The notes under the pieces: model-generated
The model's input: the letters and a program-made list of their open reading frames with translations, nothing else
Databases searched by the model: none
What the model was told of the DNA's origin: nothing
Source of the DNA: CAZQVN01 sp964596775
GTDB taxonomy: Bacteria; Eisenbacteria; RBG-16-71-46; JABDJR01; JAWXBZ01
Direction of reading: 5' to 3'
Length of the DNA: 64,000 bases
Assembly: GCA_964596775.1 (NCBI GenBank)
Contig: CAZQVN010000002.1
Span: forward strand, 186,001-250,000
Shown: piece after piece, positions 25,685 to 34,596 of the stretch
How the letters are laid out: every line of letters begins with the position of its first letter
Numbering within the stretch: position 1 is the first letter of the stretch
Program-made: the position numbers and the translations under genes

Positions 25685-26968
25685 ATGAAAACCGAAAGCA
25701 GAATTCATCAGTGTGTCCTCGGCAATGGTGCAACATTCATCGGTGAGCCGGTGCCCGGCGCCCGGTCCCTAGCGATCGGCGTCTGGCTGAAGGCCGGTTC
25801 ACGCGACGAAAGGCCCGAAGAGGACGGAATCGCCCACTTTGTCGAACACATGGCCTTCAAGGGCACCCGCCGGCGCAATGCCCTGGAAATTGCTCGAAGT
25901 CTCGAGGCCGTTGGCGGCAGCCTGGATGCGTTCACGGGCAGGGAGTCCACGTGCTACAGCGCGAGGGTTCTTTCGGAGAGTCTCCCGCTCGCCGTTGACG
26001 TCATCTGCGACCTCGTCAGCGATCCGCTGTTCCCGGATGATCAACTGGACCGTGAAAAGGCAGTCGTGCTGGAGGAAATCAGGGGACTGGAGGATGCTCC
26101 CGAGGAACTGGTGCACGACTACGTGGCCGCCAGGCTCTGGAACGGGCACCCGCTGGCCGGAACGATTCTGGGAACGGAGTCTTCCGTGCGCGACTTCGAT
26201 CGAGGTCTTGTCCGGGGATTCTACGACCGACTCTACCGGTCGCCTGGTGCGGTCGTCGCCGTCGCGGGGGGGTTCGAACCCGAGTCCACGGCGGAGATGA
26301 TCTCGTCGAGGCTTCGACTTCCGAACGTTCCGCCGATTATCGACCGGACGACACCCGAGACGGCTCCTCCGGCGCTGGTGAATTACCAGCGCAGTGCGGC
26401 TCAGGAGTATCTCTGCCTTGCAACCCCGGCCCCCTCGTGTCTGGATGAAAGGCGGCACGCGCTGCAGGTTCTGAGCACGGTACTCGGCGGCGGAATGTCC
26501 TCGCGCCTGTTTCAGTCGATCCGGGAGGAAGCGGCGCTGGCCTATTCCGTTTACAGCTACACTGACCTCTGTCACGATAGCGGCATTTTCTGTTCCTTTC
26601 TCGGCGTCAGTCCCGAGAACGCCGGCCAGGCGCTGGAGTCCACGTTTCGAGAGATGAAGAAGCTCCGGGAAGACGGTATCACCCGATCGGAACTCGACTC
26701 GGCCAAGGCCCAGGTCAGGGGCGGTGCGCTGATGTCGCTGGAGTCCCTGTCCAGCCGCATGGGGCGACTGGCCCGGGGGCAGATCTATCACGGCCGGTAT
26801 CAGCCGGTCGAAGACATGCTGGTCAACTACGATCGGCTGACGACAAGTTCGGTGATGGATCAGGCGGGCGAGTTTCTCGATCCGGACCGGTACACGCTGG
26901 TGGCCTATGGCCCGACGCTCACATCCGAGTTGAATGTTCTCCCCTGGGGCATCACGATCGAAAAATGA
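25685..26968 (+). CDS. M16-family zinc metallopeptidase (mitochondrial-processing-peptidase-like)
   Basis: Belongs to the insulinase/processing-peptidase family commonly encoded beside pnp (ymxG/mpp type). The inverted zinc motif HFVEH is at residues 51-55, with the distal acidic ligand in VVLEEIRGLEDAPEE. The two M16 domains fit the 427-residue length; the C-terminal half contains VLGGGMSSRLFQSIREE, the usual substrate-binding signature. ATG 25685 is preferred to TTG 25673, which sits in the tail of the terminator. No signal peptide is seen, so the product is probably cytoplasmic. Confidence 0.9.
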   Translation: MKTESRIHQCVLGNGATFIGEPVPGARSLAIGVWLKAGSRDERPEEDGIAHFVEHMAFKGTRRRNALEIARSLEAVGGSLDAFTGRESTCYSARVLSESLPLAVDVICDLVSDPLFPDDQLDREKAVVLEEIRGLEDAPEELVHDYVAARLWNGHPLAGTILGTESSVRDFDRGLVRGFYDRLYRSPGAVVAVAGGFEPESTAEMISSRLRLPNVPPIIDRTTPETAPPALVNYQRSAAQEYLCLATPAPSCLDERRHALQVLSTVLGGGMSSRLFQSIREEAALAYSVYSYTDLCHDSGIFCSFLGVSPENAGQALESTFREMKKLREDGITRSELDSAKAQVRGGALMSLESLSSRMGRLARGQIYHGRYQPVEDMLVNYDRLTTSSVMDQAGEFLDPDRYTLVAYGPTLTSELNVLPWGITIEK

Positions 26969-27039
26969 GGCATGGATCCGGCGACGGAGCCTTCCGCGAC
27001 CGGCATTCCTGGGCCCCGACTAACAAATGAGGGAGAAAA

Positions 27040-27480
27040 GTGGTTCGAATCGAGTACATGAAGCTCGGCCCGGGTGCCCGGGCGCCGGAGAGAATGACGG
27101 AAGGAGCGGCCGGATACGATCTTCGAGCCTGTCTTGAGTCACCGGTGATCCTGCAACCTGGAAGGGCAACTCTCGTACCCACCGGTCTTGCCCTGGCCAT
27201 CCCCGGCGGATTCGAAGGGCAGATCCGGCCTCGCAGCGGACTGGCTTTGAAACACGGGGTTACCCTGGCCAACAGTCCCGGAACGATCGACAGCGACTAT
27301 CGCGGCCCAGTCAACATCATCCTGGTCAATCATGGGGCCGAGCCCTTTCACGTCAACACCGGCGACCGGATCGCTCAGCTGGTCATTGCCCGGGTCGAGC
27401 CGGTCCGGTTCGAGGAAACGAATGAACTCGGCCGGACGGAGAGAGCCGAAGGCGGTTTTGGTCATACCGGCACATCGTGA
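27040..27480 (+). CDS. dut: dUTP diphosphatase
   Basis: Hydrolyses dUTP to dUMP, preventing uracil incorporation and supplying dTMP synthesis. The 146-residue trimeric dUTPase has all five motifs in order: GAAGYDLRA, PRSGLALKHGV, GTIDSDYRGPV (with the catalytic Asp), GDRIAQLVIA, and a C-terminal EGGFGHTG arm (usually GGFGSTG). Start is GTG 27040, 4-5 nt after GGGAGA. Confidence 0.95.
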   Translation: MVRIEYMKLGPGARAPERMTEGAAGYDLRACLESPVILQPGRATLVPTGLALAIPGGFEGQIRPRSGLALKHGVTLANSPGTIDSDYRGPVNIILVNHGAEPFHVNTGDRIAQLVIARVEPVRFEETNELGRTERAEGGFGHTGTS

Positions 27481-27499
27481 CACCGGCATTGGAGGTTTC

Positions 27500-28351
27500 T
27501 TGAAACGTGAACGCCCGCGGCCCCTGGCCGTCATTGCCCTGCTGCTTCTCGGGAGCCTGTTCTGGCTCGGTTCCGGGTCCGAGGATTCGGATCCGGCCCT
27601 TCCGGAAGTCACGGCGACCGTCCTTGTTCCATTGCCCGATCCCGGGGATCACCTTCCTGTTTTCGGACCGGGCGAGGAGCTTACGTACGCCGTCAAGTAC
27701 GGACCCATCAGGGCGGGCACGGCAACGCTCAGTGTCGTCGGTGTGGAATGGGCAAACGGCGGGCGCTGCTATCGGCTGAGGAGCAGGGTGGAATCCTCCC
27801 GTTTCTTCTCCACGTTTTTTCGCGTCGATGATTTGACCGAGAGCTGGATGGATGTCGATGGCCTGTTCAGCCGGAGGTTTGTCCGGCACATAGAGGAAGG
27901 GTCGTACAGAAAGAACGAAGCGGTTCAGATTTACGCGGATCGGAACATCGCCCGCTACTTTCCTTCCCAGGACACGGTGGCGGTTGTGCCGGGGGCGCAG
28001 GACATGCTGTCCATACTCTACTACGCCCGAGGACTCCGGTTGAACGTGGGACAGGGCGTTCTGATACCCAGTCACGTGGACCGGAAGAACACGGAGGTGG
28101 AGTTGCGTGTCCTCGGTCGAGAAACCGTGCGTGTTCCGGCCGGCGTCTTTTCCTGCGGCATCGTGGAACCTCTGCTCAAAACCGCCGGATTGTTCAAGCA
28201 GGAGGGACGGCTGACCCTGTGGGTGTCGGATGATGTCCACCGGGTGCCGGTGATCATGAAGAGCAAGGTCAAGGTCGGTTCGATCGTTGCGGTGCTTGAG
28301 TCCCACAAGAAGGGCGTTCCACTCGCTTCCGGTTCCGGCGGAAACCGATGA
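27500..28351 (+). CDS. DUF3108-family envelope protein
   Basis: A 283-residue protein with an N-terminal membrane segment (MKRERPRPLAVIALLLLGSL, counting TTG as Met), then a DUF3108-type beta-rich domain: GEELTYAVKYGPIRAGTATL at the start, LTLWVSDDVHRVPVIMKSK near the end. DUF3108 proteins are periplasmic or outer-envelope proteins of unknown biochemical role. The TTG at 27500 is chosen because GGAGG lies 5 nt upstream and the signal sequence begins there; the longer frame overlaps dut. Overlaps the next gene by ATGA. Confidence 0.75.
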   Translation: MKRERPRPLAVIALLLLGSLFWLGSGSEDSDPALPEVTATVLVPLPDPGDHLPVFGPGEELTYAVKYGPIRAGTATLSVVGVEWANGGRCYRLRSRVESSRFFSTFFRVDDLTESWMDVDGLFSRRFVRHIEEGSYRKNEAVQIYADRNIARYFPSQDTVAVVPGAQDMLSILYYARGLRLNVGQGVLIPSHVDRKNTEVELRVLGRETVRVPAGVFSCGIVEPLLKTAGLFKQEGRLTLWVSDDVHRVPVIMKSKVKVGSIVAVLESHKKGVPLASGSGGNR

Positions 28352-29286
28352 CCCGCTACAGGGAGATCGATCCGGCACTTGTCGCCACGCGCCCGGTGGC
28401 CGGCAGGGAAACCCGATTCAACGTTGCGGACCTGGCCCGTCGGGTCGAGGCGGCGGATGCCAGGCTCCTCTCCGCGCTGCCGGATGTACTGGGAGCGTCG
28501 TCGCTTCGGGCGGTGATTGACGCCGCGGGCCGGGCCTCCAGAACCGGAAAGCCGATAATCCTGATGCTCGGCGGGCATGTCATCAAGACCGGTTGCTCGC
28601 CGTTTCTGATTCAACTCATGGAGCTGGGGATCGTTCGTGCGGTGGCAATGAATGGAGCCACGGCCATTCACGATTTCGAAATCGCATCCTTCGGCGCCAC
28701 TTCCGAGGATGTCGAGGCGGAACTCGATTCCGGAACGTTCGGAATGTCCAGGGAAACAGCCGAGGCCATGAACGGGGCCACTGGTGATGCCGCGGCGCGG
28801 CAGGAAGGTCTCGGTGAGGGATTGGGGCGCCATCTGCAGGAAGCACCGCACGCGGCCGTTTCGATCCTGGCCGCTGCGTACAGGCTCTCCATTCCCGCCA
28901 CGGTTCACGTGGCTCTAGGCACCGATGTTCTGCATCAGCATTCCACCGCCGACGGCGCGGCCATCGGCGAGACAAGCCTGAGAGACTTTCGCATCCTGGC
29001 CGGTTCCATGAGCCCGCTGTCCGGTGGAGTCGTCCTCAATTTCGGCTCGGCGGTGATCCTCCCGGAGGTGTTTCTCAAGGCATTTTCGCTGATCACTAAC
29101 CTTGGCGAGGAGGTTCGGGATCTGACGACCTGCGACTTCGACTTTATCCGGCACTACCGCCCGATGCGCAACGTGGTCCAGAGGCCCACGGCCGGGGGAA
29201 GAGGGCAGGGATACGCCATTACCGGCCATCACGAAGTCATGATTCCTCTTCTGGTCGCGGGTATCCTCGAGAATCTGGAGAGGTAA
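28348..29286 (+). CDS. Conserved protein, possibly deoxyhypusine-synthase-like
   Basis: 312 residues with a Rossmann-like core: PIILMLGGHVIKTGCSPFLI, VAMNGATAIHDFEIA, and a C-terminal GGVVLNFGSAVILPEVFLKA. The pattern recalls bacterial proteins annotated in the deoxyhypusine synthase superfamily, but I cannot align the eukaryotic active-site lysine by eye, and bacteria have no hypusinated EF-P of the eIF5A type. Function unknown; NAD-dependent chemistry is a reasonable guess. Overlaps the DUF3108 gene by ATGA, so both are co-translated. The last gene before the polysaccharide locus. Confidence 0.55.
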   Translation: MTRYREIDPALVATRPVAGRETRFNVADLARRVEAADARLLSALPDVLGASSLRAVIDAAGRASRTGKPIILMLGGHVIKTGCSPFLIQLMELGIVRAVAMNGATAIHDFEIASFGATSEDVEAELDSGTFGMSRETAEAMNGATGDAAARQEGLGEGLGRHLQEAPHAAVSILAAAYRLSIPATVHVALGTDVLHQHSTADGAAIGETSLRDFRILAGSMSPLSGGVVLNFGSAVILPEVFLKAFSLITNLGEEVRDLTTCDFDFIRHYRPMRNVVQRPTAGGRGQGYAITGHHEVMIPLLVAGILENLER

Positions 29287-29302
29287 GCGACCTTCAGAGT
29301 CC

Positions 29303-29331
29303 TTGACTCGGGACAGTTGCGCCGATAAGCT
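29303..29331 (+). promoter_or_regulatory. Candidate promoter for the first polysaccharide operon
   Basis: TTGACT (29303-29308), 17 bp, TAAGCT (29326-29331). Shares TTGACTCGGGA and the same -10 with the rpsO promoter. The predicted transcript starts near 29338, giving a leader of about 265 nt before the Wza-like gene. Confidence 0.5.
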
Positions 29332-29337
29332 TTATGA

Positions 29338-29603
29338 GGTTTTAATTTCACCCCCCACACTCGGGAGACACCGCAGGTCACTGGCTATTGAGTCTGAATG
29401 GAGTTGAATCAGCTCCGTAACTCACAGTCCGACAGAAACTTCCGTTTGTTCCATGGCCGGACACGGAGGCTTCCGTACGCTGCCCAGGACCGCCGGGTGG
29501 GCTCTGACCCCCCTGTTTTTGCAACCTCAAAAAGGCAGGAGCATCGTCGGAAGGGAATCCGCCGGCTAATTTTGGGGAAAAAGCAACCGATATACAGAAA
29601 CCT
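29338..29603 (+). other. Long leader of the first polysaccharide operon
   Basis: No gene is seen in these 266 bases. They contain a hairpin pairing CCTG-TTTTTG (from 29511) with CAAAAA-CAGG (to about 29540, GG bulged) and several short stems. I found neither the JUMPstart/ops element used with RfaH nor a c-di-GMP riboswitch core. It may be a regulatory 5' leader; its base composition is lower in GC than the flanking genes. Confidence 0.35.
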
Positions 29604-30440
29604 ATGGGACATGGAATCGTGCAGAAAACCAGATCAGCCCAGTCCGCAACTCTTGTTGCGAGCCTTCTCCTGGCCGCCGTTTCCCTCTCCGCGTGCGGAG
29701 GAAGCAGGAACATTGCCCTGAACGGACTTACCGTCGTCAAGGACGAGGATGTCGTCGTTTTCAGTCCGGCCGATACCACTTACATCGATCCCTCGTACCG
29801 GTTGGGACCTGGAGATGAGATTGAGATGAACTTTCTGTTCGACCGGGGGCTGAATTCGCGCGTCATCGTGCGGCCGGACGGGGGGATCAACCTTCCGATT
29901 CTCGGGGATGTCATCGTTGCTGGGGAGACACCTGGGCATCTTGCCGAGCAGATTGCATCCGCCTACAGCCGCTACTACACGAATCCCCAACTGTCCATCA
30001 ATCTGACCAAGTATGCGCCCGCAGAATGTTATGTGATGGGTGCCGTCAAGTATCCCAAGGCTGTGGAGATCCGGCCCGGAATGTCCCTGGCAGGTGCGCT
30101 CGCCGCAGCCGGTGGCAGTGAGCAGGGAGCAAACCTGAAAAGTCTGCTTCTGATTCGAAGAATGTCCCACAAACAGGCCATTGCCCGCCGGATCGACATG
30201 GCGGCCCTCATGGGAGGCAAGGGGATGTCCAGCGATCTCTACCTCCAGGATTACGACATCATTTTCGTTCCGACCACCTTTTTGGCCAAATTGACCGGCA
30301 CGATCCGCCAGGTATTCGACAGCGCAATGCTCTTGCCGGTTTTCTACCTGCGTGGGTGGGAGGCGTTTCATACGGACCTCGTTTACAATCGGCAGATACG
30401 TCCGAGTGAAGTCCCCACCACTTCCACGGAGACGAACTGA
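29604..30440 (+). CDS. wza: Polysaccharide export outer-membrane lipoprotein (Wza family)
   Basis: Outer-membrane export component of Wzy-dependent polysaccharide systems. 278 residues with a lipoprotein signal (lipobox LSAC, lipidated C31), a Poly_export domain (PSYRLGPGDEIEMNFLF, VRPDGGINLPILGDV) and an SLBB domain (AECYVMGAVKYPKAVEI...GALAAAGG). The C-terminal helix of Wza that crosses the outer membrane is not obvious, so it may be a shorter type. First gene of the locus; the chain-length protein follows after 1 bp. Confidence 0.9.
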   Translation: MGHGIVQKTRSAQSATLVASLLLAAVSLSACGGSRNIALNGLTVVKDEDVVVFSPADTTYIDPSYRLGPGDEIEMNFLFDRGLNSRVIVRPDGGINLPILGDVIVAGETPGHLAEQIASAYSRYYTNPQLSINLTKYAPAECYVMGAVKYPKAVEIRPGMSLAGALAAAGGSEQGANLKSLLLIRRMSHKQAIARRIDMAALMGGKGMSSDLYLQDYDIIFVPTTFLAKLTGTIRQVFDSAMLLPVFYLRGWEAFHTDLVYNRQIRPSEVPTTSTETN

Positions 30441-30441
30441 C

Positions 30442-31800
30442 ATGTCGGAACCTACCGTAATTCGCCAGGCGACAACACGTGACTTTCTGTCCGTCGTATT
30501 TCGCCAGTTGTGGGTCATCGTCACGGTTTTCCTGATTGCGGTCGTGTCGGTGATCGTCGTTTCATGGCGCAGCCCCACCGTTTATGAATCGGAAAGCCGC
30601 GTTCTGGTCAGCCGCGGAAGAAAACAGAGCGTTCTGAATCCGAACCTCCAGGTCTTTTCCTGGGAGGAAGAGGTCAGTTCCGAGATAGAAACGGTAAAGT
30701 CCTTTCCCGTGGCACAGCGGGCCCAGAAGATTCTGGATGAGTGGGCCTCCAACGGCACCCTCAACGCTCCCATCCGGATTCAGATGTCGGGCGTCGACGC
30801 GGGGGTCGTCGAGAAATCCAACGTCATCAAGATCAGCTACTCAGGACGTCATCCAGAGGCCTGTGTGCCGGTGACGAACGCATTTACCCAGGCCTACATG
30901 GATTTCCGCAAGGAGTCGACAACTGTTCCTTTCGTCAACGAGTTCTTCGCCCGAGAGATTGCATCAGTGGATTCGGCCATGGCCAGTGTTCTGACCCGCC
31001 GCGGGCTATACCTTGATGAAACAGGCACCGTTGCGCCGTCCGAAGAGCGTCACGAGCTGTTCAACCTGTTGAACGGGGCGGAGTATGAACTCGTGTCGGT
31101 TCAGCAGGCCATACGTGTCAACGATCAGAATCTCCGCAGGGCGAAGGAGTATATCGATTCTCCCGTCGGGCCGGATCCAGCCTTTTTCTCGTCACTCGAC
31201 CTTGGCAACGCAAACAGCTTGTCGTCGTTGCAGCAGAAGGTAAACGAGCTCGAACAACAGAGAGAGACTCTCCTCCCGACTCAGACTGAGCAGCATCCGC
31301 AACTCAAGGGAGTTATAAGCGCCCTTGCCGAAACACGCGCCCAGGTTCGCCGCGAAGCCATCGCTTCCATGGAACTCATCAAGGCCAAGGGGGAGGCACT
31401 CAAGGAAAGACTGGTTGTTCTCGAGGCAAAGGCCGCCGGGTACCGCCGTCAACTGCAGGAGATTCCGGAGCGGGAGACGACACTTGACGCTCTGAATCAC
31501 GAGATGAACACTCTCAGAGATCGCTACAAGGAACTTGTAGGCAAGGAGATTCAGGCGAGAATCGCCCAGGCGACGAGCCCCGATTTCACCGTGACCCTGT
31601 TCTCACCCGCCGGTCGACCGATTGCCTTGCGGACGACGGATTATGTGAGACTTGCTCTGGCGCCGATTCTTTCCCTTATCGTCGGTCTGATGCTGGCATT
31701 TTTCCTGGACAGTCTTGATCACTCGTTGAAGAGCGCCACGGACATCGAGGAATTCCTTGGTATCCCCGTTCTCGCGTCCCTTCCCGAATCGAAGAGCTGA
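30442..31800 (+). CDS. Polysaccharide chain-length determinant / co-polymerase (Wzz/GumC type)
   Basis: Inner-membrane protein with two membrane helices (about residues 25-45 and 415-435) flanking a large periplasmic, coiled-coil region (NELEQQRETLLPTQTEQHP and later segments). The Wzz domain at the N terminus and the PxxP-containing region by the second helix fit a polysaccharide co-polymerase that sets chain length with Wzy. The ATG at 30442 follows the wza stop by one base; an upstream ATG at 30352 lies inside wza. The kinase part is not fused; a separate ATPase gene follows. Confidence 0.88.
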   Translation: MSEPTVIRQATTRDFLSVVFRQLWVIVTVFLIAVVSVIVVSWRSPTVYESESRVLVSRGRKQSVLNPNLQVFSWEEEVSSEIETVKSFPVAQRAQKILDEWASNGTLNAPIRIQMSGVDAGVVEKSNVIKISYSGRHPEACVPVTNAFTQAYMDFRKESTTVPFVNEFFAREIASVDSAMASVLTRRGLYLDETGTVAPSEERHELFNLLNGAEYELVSVQQAIRVNDQNLRRAKEYIDSPVGPDPAFFSSLDLGNANSLSSLQQKVNELEQQRETLLPTQTEQHPQLKGVISALAETRAQVRREAIASMELIKAKGEALKERLVVLEAKAAGYRRQLQEIPERETTLDALNHEMNTLRDRYKELVGKEIQARIAQATSPDFTVTLFSPAGRPIALRTTDYVRLALAPILSLIVGLMLAFFLDSLDHSLKSATDIEEFLGIPVLASLPESKS

Positions 31801-31803
31801 AGC

Positions 31804-32589
31804 ATGAGCAAGATCTTCGACGCCCTTCGCAAGGCCGAAGGCGCCACCGACAAGGCCGAGTCGCCGGAGCAACCGGCGGCTTCGGTTCATTCCCGGCAGG
31901 ACGTGGAGCCCGAGCGAGCCCGTCCGGCGCAAATCGACATCAATCCGTCGAACCTGGACCTGCCGCTTGAGTTCGCACGCGAATTGGGGACCCTGCGGGG
32001 GAGCCTGGACCAGCTTCTCCCCGGCCGCACGCAAAGGACGCTCATGGTATGCGGAGCTCTGGAAGCGGAGGGGGCGTCCACGGTGGCCGTGGCCCTGTCA
32101 CGGCTTCTCGCGGAGGATGAGGGGGTGCGGGTCGCGCTGGTGGACGCGGACCTCAGGGGTGTGAGGCGCCGACTGCCCACGCTGCCGTCTGAGCAGGGCT
32201 TCGCGGGTGTTCTTGGCGACCAGATACCCGTTGCCGAAGCACTGGTTGGGACAACGCTGGAAAACCTTGTCGTCCTCCCTGGCTCGGTCGCCGAGGAGAG
32301 TCCGCTGCGCCTGCTGACGGCAGAGAATTTTCGGAGGTCCCTGGAATACCTCAAGAAACACTTTCACTATGTGATCATCGATTCCGCACCCATTCTCGAG
32401 GCTCCGGAAGCCGCGGGCGTCATCAATCAGACGGACGGAGTCATCCTCGTCGTTCGCGCCGCGCGCACCAAACGCGAAGTTGTTCAACGAGCGATAGAGA
32501 CCGTGGAAAAGCTCCAGGGGCGGGTGCTCGGCGCTGTTCTGAATCGCCGGCAGTACGTGATCCCGGAGTTCATCTATCGCCGGATCTGA
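31804..32589 (+). CDS. CpsD/BY-kinase-like ATPase with a degenerate Walker A
   Basis: 261-residue protein of the bacterial tyrosine-kinase / MinD-like P-loop family that partners Wzz-type proteins. Walker A' is ALVDADLRG and Walker B is VIIDSAPI. In Walker A the usual GEGKST reads AEGAST: the lysine is replaced by Ala (residue 91, codon GCG), so ATP binding or autophosphorylation may be lost or altered. The C terminus has only Tyr in RQYVIPEFIYRRI, not the usual Tyr cluster. N-terminal MSKIFDALRKAE is typical of the family. Could be a regulatory pseudokinase or use a non-standard P-loop. Confidence 0.78.
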   Translation: MSKIFDALRKAEGATDKAESPEQPAASVHSRQDVEPERARPAQIDINPSNLDLPLEFARELGTLRGSLDQLLPGRTQRTLMVCGALEAEGASTVAVALSRLLAEDEGVRVALVDADLRGVRRRLPTLPSEQGFAGVLGDQIPVAEALVGTTLENLVVLPGSVAEESPLRLLTAENFRRSLEYLKKHFHYVIIDSAPILEAPEAAGVINQTDGVILVVRAARTKREVVQRAIETVEKLQGRVLGAVLNRRQYVIPEFIYRRI

Positions 32590-32611
32590 CGGAACAGTTT
32601 CCGCAACCCCG

Positions 32612-33436
32612 ATGCCCGGAGTGTCCATCCTCATGCGAACCCGCGATGCCGGCCCCCGGTTCGAGGAGGTACTTTCCGCAGTTCGGTCCCAGGACTGGCA
32701 TGACTACGAGATTGTGGTCGTCGACTCCGGATCGCGGGATGGGACCGTTGAACTGGCCGGCTCTTTCGGCGCCCGCATTGTCCATCTCGAGCCCCGGGAA
32801 TTCACGCACGCCCGTTCCATGAATCTCGGGTTCGAATCGAGCCGAGGACATCTCGTCGTCAGTCTTTCACAGGACGCCACTCCGGTGTCCGGTAACTGGC
32901 TGGGCGCTCTCGTTTCCGCAATCCAGCCCGGGAATGTAGCCGCTGTCTTCGGCCGCCAGGTTCCGCGGCCCGGATGTTTCTACGTTGAAAGATCCGAGAT
33001 CCAGAGGGCTTATCCGGAGTCGGGCGACGAACCCCGGACCCTGTTCTCCAACGTGAACTCGATAACGCGACGTGAGTTGTGGGAGCGCCGGCCATTCGAT
33101 GAAAGCCTGAGAATCGCCGAAGACCAGGACTGGGTACTCTGGGCTCAATCTCAGGGATTCGTCATTGGATACGAACCTGGTGCCGTGGTTCTGCACTCAC
33201 ATGACTACTCAGTCTCGCAGTTTTTCAGAAGGTGTCATGAGGAAGGCCGGGCCCTCGCTGCGTTCCGGGGATATCGGCCGGGGTTGCGGTCGATCCTTCT
33301 CGGGTGGCCCCGCCAGGTCGCGGTGGACTTCGACGCGCTGCTCAGGAGCAGAAACCTGACGGCATGGCCCCGGGTCTGCCTTTTCCGCCTGGCCCAACTG
33401 ACGGCCAGTTACCTCGGTGCGAAGCGGGTCCAATGA
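32612..33436 (+). CDS. Family 2 glycosyltransferase (rhamnosyltransferase-like)
   Basis: Cytoplasmic GT-A enzyme expected to add a sugar to the lipid-linked repeat unit. 274 residues with the family 2 start VSILMRTRDAG, VVVDSGSRDGT, a DXD-like SQDATPVSGNWL segment and the acceptor-side AEDQDWVLWA motif. Substrate cannot be deduced. Its stop overlaps the next gene start by ATGA. Confidence 0.82.
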   Translation: MPGVSILMRTRDAGPRFEEVLSAVRSQDWHDYEIVVVDSGSRDGTVELAGSFGARIVHLEPREFTHARSMNLGFESSRGHLVVSLSQDATPVSGNWLGALVSAIQPGNVAAVFGRQVPRPGCFYVERSEIQRAYPESGDEPRTLFSNVNSITRRELWERRPFDESLRIAEDQDWVLWAQSQGFVIGYEPGAVVLHSHDYSVSQFFRRCHEEGRALAAFRGYRPGLRSILLGWPRQVAVDFDALLRSRNLTAWPRVCLFRLAQLTASYLGAKRVQ

Positions 33437-34596
33437 ACACCTTCCAGTACACCGCCGATGGAAGCCCCGAAGCCGAGTCCCGCGTTCGCGAAGATCTCGA
33501 CCGCATAGTGTCCACGACACTCCGGCATCTTCCCGAAGAGTCCATCGACCTGATCGCCGTGGGGGGAGGTTTTGGTCGCGGCGAGGGGGGCGTGATCCGG
33601 AACTCCGAAGGGACGCTTCATGCGTTCAACGACTACGACATCGTCGTCCTTACGACCGGTCGACCGGACGGGGACGGTCTCCTTGCCGCCGCTCCGGGCC
33701 TTGCCGGCGAGATCGGGGTGGACTTCGTCGACTTCGGAATACTGGATCGGGGAGCCCTTGATCGCGTGGCGCCCACGGTGTTCTGGTACGAATTCCTGGC
33801 CGGTCATCGAGTCCTTCACGGACCTCAAGACGCACTTGCCGGCATCCCCCGGATCGATCCGGCGACCATGGACGCCATCGAGGCTACCCGTCTGTTGATC
33901 AACCGCGGCATGGGTCTCCTCTGGGCATGGCTCCATCTGGAAGATGCGGGAAAAAATGCGAAGACATACGATGGGCTGCGTCACAGATTCACCGTAAACG
34001 CGATGCACAAGGCCGTCCTGTCCATGGGGGACGCTGCCCTGATCCGATCCTCGCGCTATCACCTGAGCTATCGGGAAAGGGCCCGACTCATCGCTTCCCC
34101 CGGGGTGACCCTCCCGCCCGGTTTCTCCGAGGACTTCCGGTCAGCCCACGGCGCGGCGACCCGCTTCAAGCTTCATCCCGAAATCCCTCCCGCGGATCTT
34201 CCCGAACTCCGTGATCGGTGGCACACGATTCGATCATGGCACGAGGCGTTCTTCAGGTGGGTCGAGGAAGAGCGGCTGGGGCGGTCCATCGGTGCGTGGA
34301 AAAACTATCCAGCTCGTGCCGGCCGGGAAGCGCTGGCCCGGGGCGCCCGGCATCCCGGCCGATTCATTCGGGAGCGTCTTCCGAAGTCTCCCCTCAAGGG
34401 GTTGTCGCGATTTGTTCTCGATTCGGAGATGTCCTGCCGGGCACAGTTGCCGTTCCTTCTCTATGGAATAGACCCCGATGGACTGAACGCCGAACTCGCC
34501 GGGTCCGGATTGAAGGGCTTCGGCGGCGGTGCGTCACGGGACGCCCTCCGCTGGAGGAGCCTGACCGAGGAACTGATCGGTCAGTGGCATCCATGA
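33433..34596 (+). CDS. Nucleotidyltransferase-like protein of unknown role (GlnD-type motif)
   Basis: 387 residues. The N-terminal region has GGGFGRGEGG (about residues 44-53) and NDYDIVVL (DYD about 68-70), the pattern of the Pol-beta-like nucleotidyltransferases such as GlnD (GGYGRGE...SDxDLL). The rest is helical and Arg-rich (AGREALARGARHPGRFIRER). I do not recognise the family further. It is coupled by ATGA to the glycosyltransferase before it and to the alkaline-phosphatase-type gene after it, so it probably works on glycans or on their nucleotide-linked precursors. Nucleotide transfer is inferred from the motif only. Confidence 0.5.
   Translation: MNTFQYTADGSPEAESRVREDLDRIVSTTLRHLPEESIDLIAVGGGFGRGEGGVIRNSEGTLHAFNDYDIVVLTTGRPDGDGLLAAAPGLAGEIGVDFVDFGILDRGALDRVAPTVFWYEFLAGHRVLHGPQDALAGIPRIDPATMDAIEATRLLINRGMGLLWAWLHLEDAGKNAKTYDGLRHRFTVNAMHKAVLSMGDAALIRSSRYHLSYRERARLIASPGVTLPPGFSEDFRSAHGAATRFKLHPEIPPADLPELRDRWHTIRSWHEAFFRWVEEERLGRSIGAWKNYPARAGREALARGARHPGRFIRERLPKSPLKGLSRFVLDSEMSCRAQLPFLLYGIDPDGLNAELAGSGLKGFGGGASRDALRWRSLTEELIGQWHP

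Noticed and set aside
27041..27052. GGTTCGAATC-type sequence resembling a tRNA T-loop (also near 32829)
   Set aside because: Both copies lie within protein genes (dut start and a GT2 gene) with no cloverleaf arms or acceptor stem around them.
29338..29603. A JUMPstart/ops element or c-di-GMP riboswitch before the polysaccharide genes
   Set aside because: Neither the GGCGGTAGCGT-type ops core nor the GEMM aptamer core could be found, so no known class is claimed.
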